Shown here piece by piece: positions 63,775 through 64,000 of a stretch of DNA of 64,000 bases. Numbering within the stretch: the stretch's first letter is position 1; each line of letters begins with the position of its first letter. The notes below the pieces were generated by a model, which was not told the origin of the DNA, ran no database searches, and was given only the letters and a program-made list of their open reading frames with translations. Position numbers and translations under genes: made by a program. Source of the DNA: Streptomyces sp. HSG2 (GTDB lineage: Bacteria > Actinomycetota > Actinomycetes > Streptomycetales > Streptomycetaceae); assembly GCF_016598575.1 (NCBI RefSeq), contig NZ_CP066801.1, positions 4,692,501 to 4,756,500 of the forward strand. Reading direction: 5' to 3'.

Positions 63775-64000
63775 CTACCGGGGGCCCAACTTGCGGAAGT
63801 CCCAGGACACCACCTTCCGCGGGGTCAGCCGCAACCAGGCGTGCCGGCCGTCGTGCGGCATCTCCTCCAACCCGAAGTTCTTGCGGGCGAACAGCGTCTC
63901 CGGGACGTCCAGCTCGGCGCAGAGTTCCCCGGTGCGCGGAACCTCGCCCACCCGCGCGACCGTGCCGGACAGCTCGGCGCCGCGCAGCTCGTCGTAGTCC
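63775..64000 (-). CDS. pyridoxamine 5'-phosphate oxidase (PPOX)/F420-type family protein, C-terminal part
   Basis: Only the last 74 codons lie in the window. They read ELRGAELSGTVARVGEV and later ETLFARKNFGLEEMPHDGRH, then AWLRLTPRKVVSWDFRKL before the stop codon. This pattern is that of small split-barrel flavin or F420-dependent oxidoreductases of the PPOX class in actinobacteria. The gene continues beyond the right edge. Cofactor and substrate cannot be judged from this part. Confidence 0.7.
   Translation of the reverse strand, partial: DYDELRGAELSGTVARVGEVPRTGELCAELDVPETLFARKNFGLEEMPHDGRHAWLRLTPRKVVSWDFRKLGPR

Noticed and set aside
63540..64000. Continuation of the EamA remnant frame to the window end
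   Set aside because: The frame stays open only because of high GC; the minus strand here clearly encodes the end of a PPOX-type gene.

Overview
This window looks like the chromosome of a Streptomyces species. GC content is very high, GTG and even TTG starts are common, Shine-Dalgarno motifs are strong, and the 16S rRNA sequence is streptomycete in character. Several gene neighbourhoods are typical of the genus: ppm1-fxsA-rbpA, crr-ptsI next to an rRNA operon, conservon-type kinases, and the pgsA-like/DUF881/SBP/FHA/MerR/gcvP cluster. No organism name can be proven from the window alone. I found no prophage, transposase, CRISPR array, biosynthetic gene cluster or tRNA gene.

Layout. 1-5969: amidohydrolase, polyprenol-phosphate mannose synthase, FxsA, the RNA polymerase-binding protein RbpA (with a sequence match to a SigR promoter) and an Atg22-like transporter. 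6018-9064: glycerophosphodiester phosphodiesterase and a YczE-type membrane protein, divergent from a MocR-type regulator with repeats between them. 9149-13547: a P-loop membrane protein whose Walker A lysine is replaced, a 64-residue membrane protein, an ankyrin protein and a HEAT-repeat protein. 13640-15923: the 5-oxoprolinase genes pxpA-pxpB-pxpC, translationally coupled. 16169-23327: a three-gene SMC-like operon (condensin-related, MukBEF/MksBEF/Jet-like) without an adjacent nuclease gene. 23377-28652: a small membrane protein, an incomplete conservon (sensor kinase plus DUF742 only) and a truncated family 31 glycosidase. 28858-34101: acetoacetyl-CoA synthetase, an uncharacterised protein, and the PTS genes crr and ptsI.

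34102-39889: a complete rRNA operon (leader, 16S, spacer without tRNA, 23S, 5S) ended by a perfect 48-base palindrome. 39945-53756: a cell-envelope and division cluster resembling the mycobacterial pgsA2-to-gcvB block: CDP-alcohol phosphotransferase, a ManC-like fusion with a degenerate mutase half, DUF881-SBP-DUF881, a GarA-like FHA protein, an FtsR-like MerR regulator, a bifunctional-nuclease-family protein, a second MerR regulator, dinB, a PRC-barrel protein, and gcvP under a tandem glycine riboswitch. 53866-56668: molybdate transporter genes modABC. 56892-64000: a DUF5999 protein, an unknown protein, a glutamate-cysteine ligase family enzyme, a CPBP protease-like membrane protein, a PadR regulator, an EamA transporter followed by the remnant of another, and the 3' end of a PPOX/F420-type oxidoreductase gene.

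The strongest candidate for an underdescribed system is the SMC-like operon. The clearest signs of gene loss are the missing conservon partners, the truncated glycosidase and the EamA remnant.
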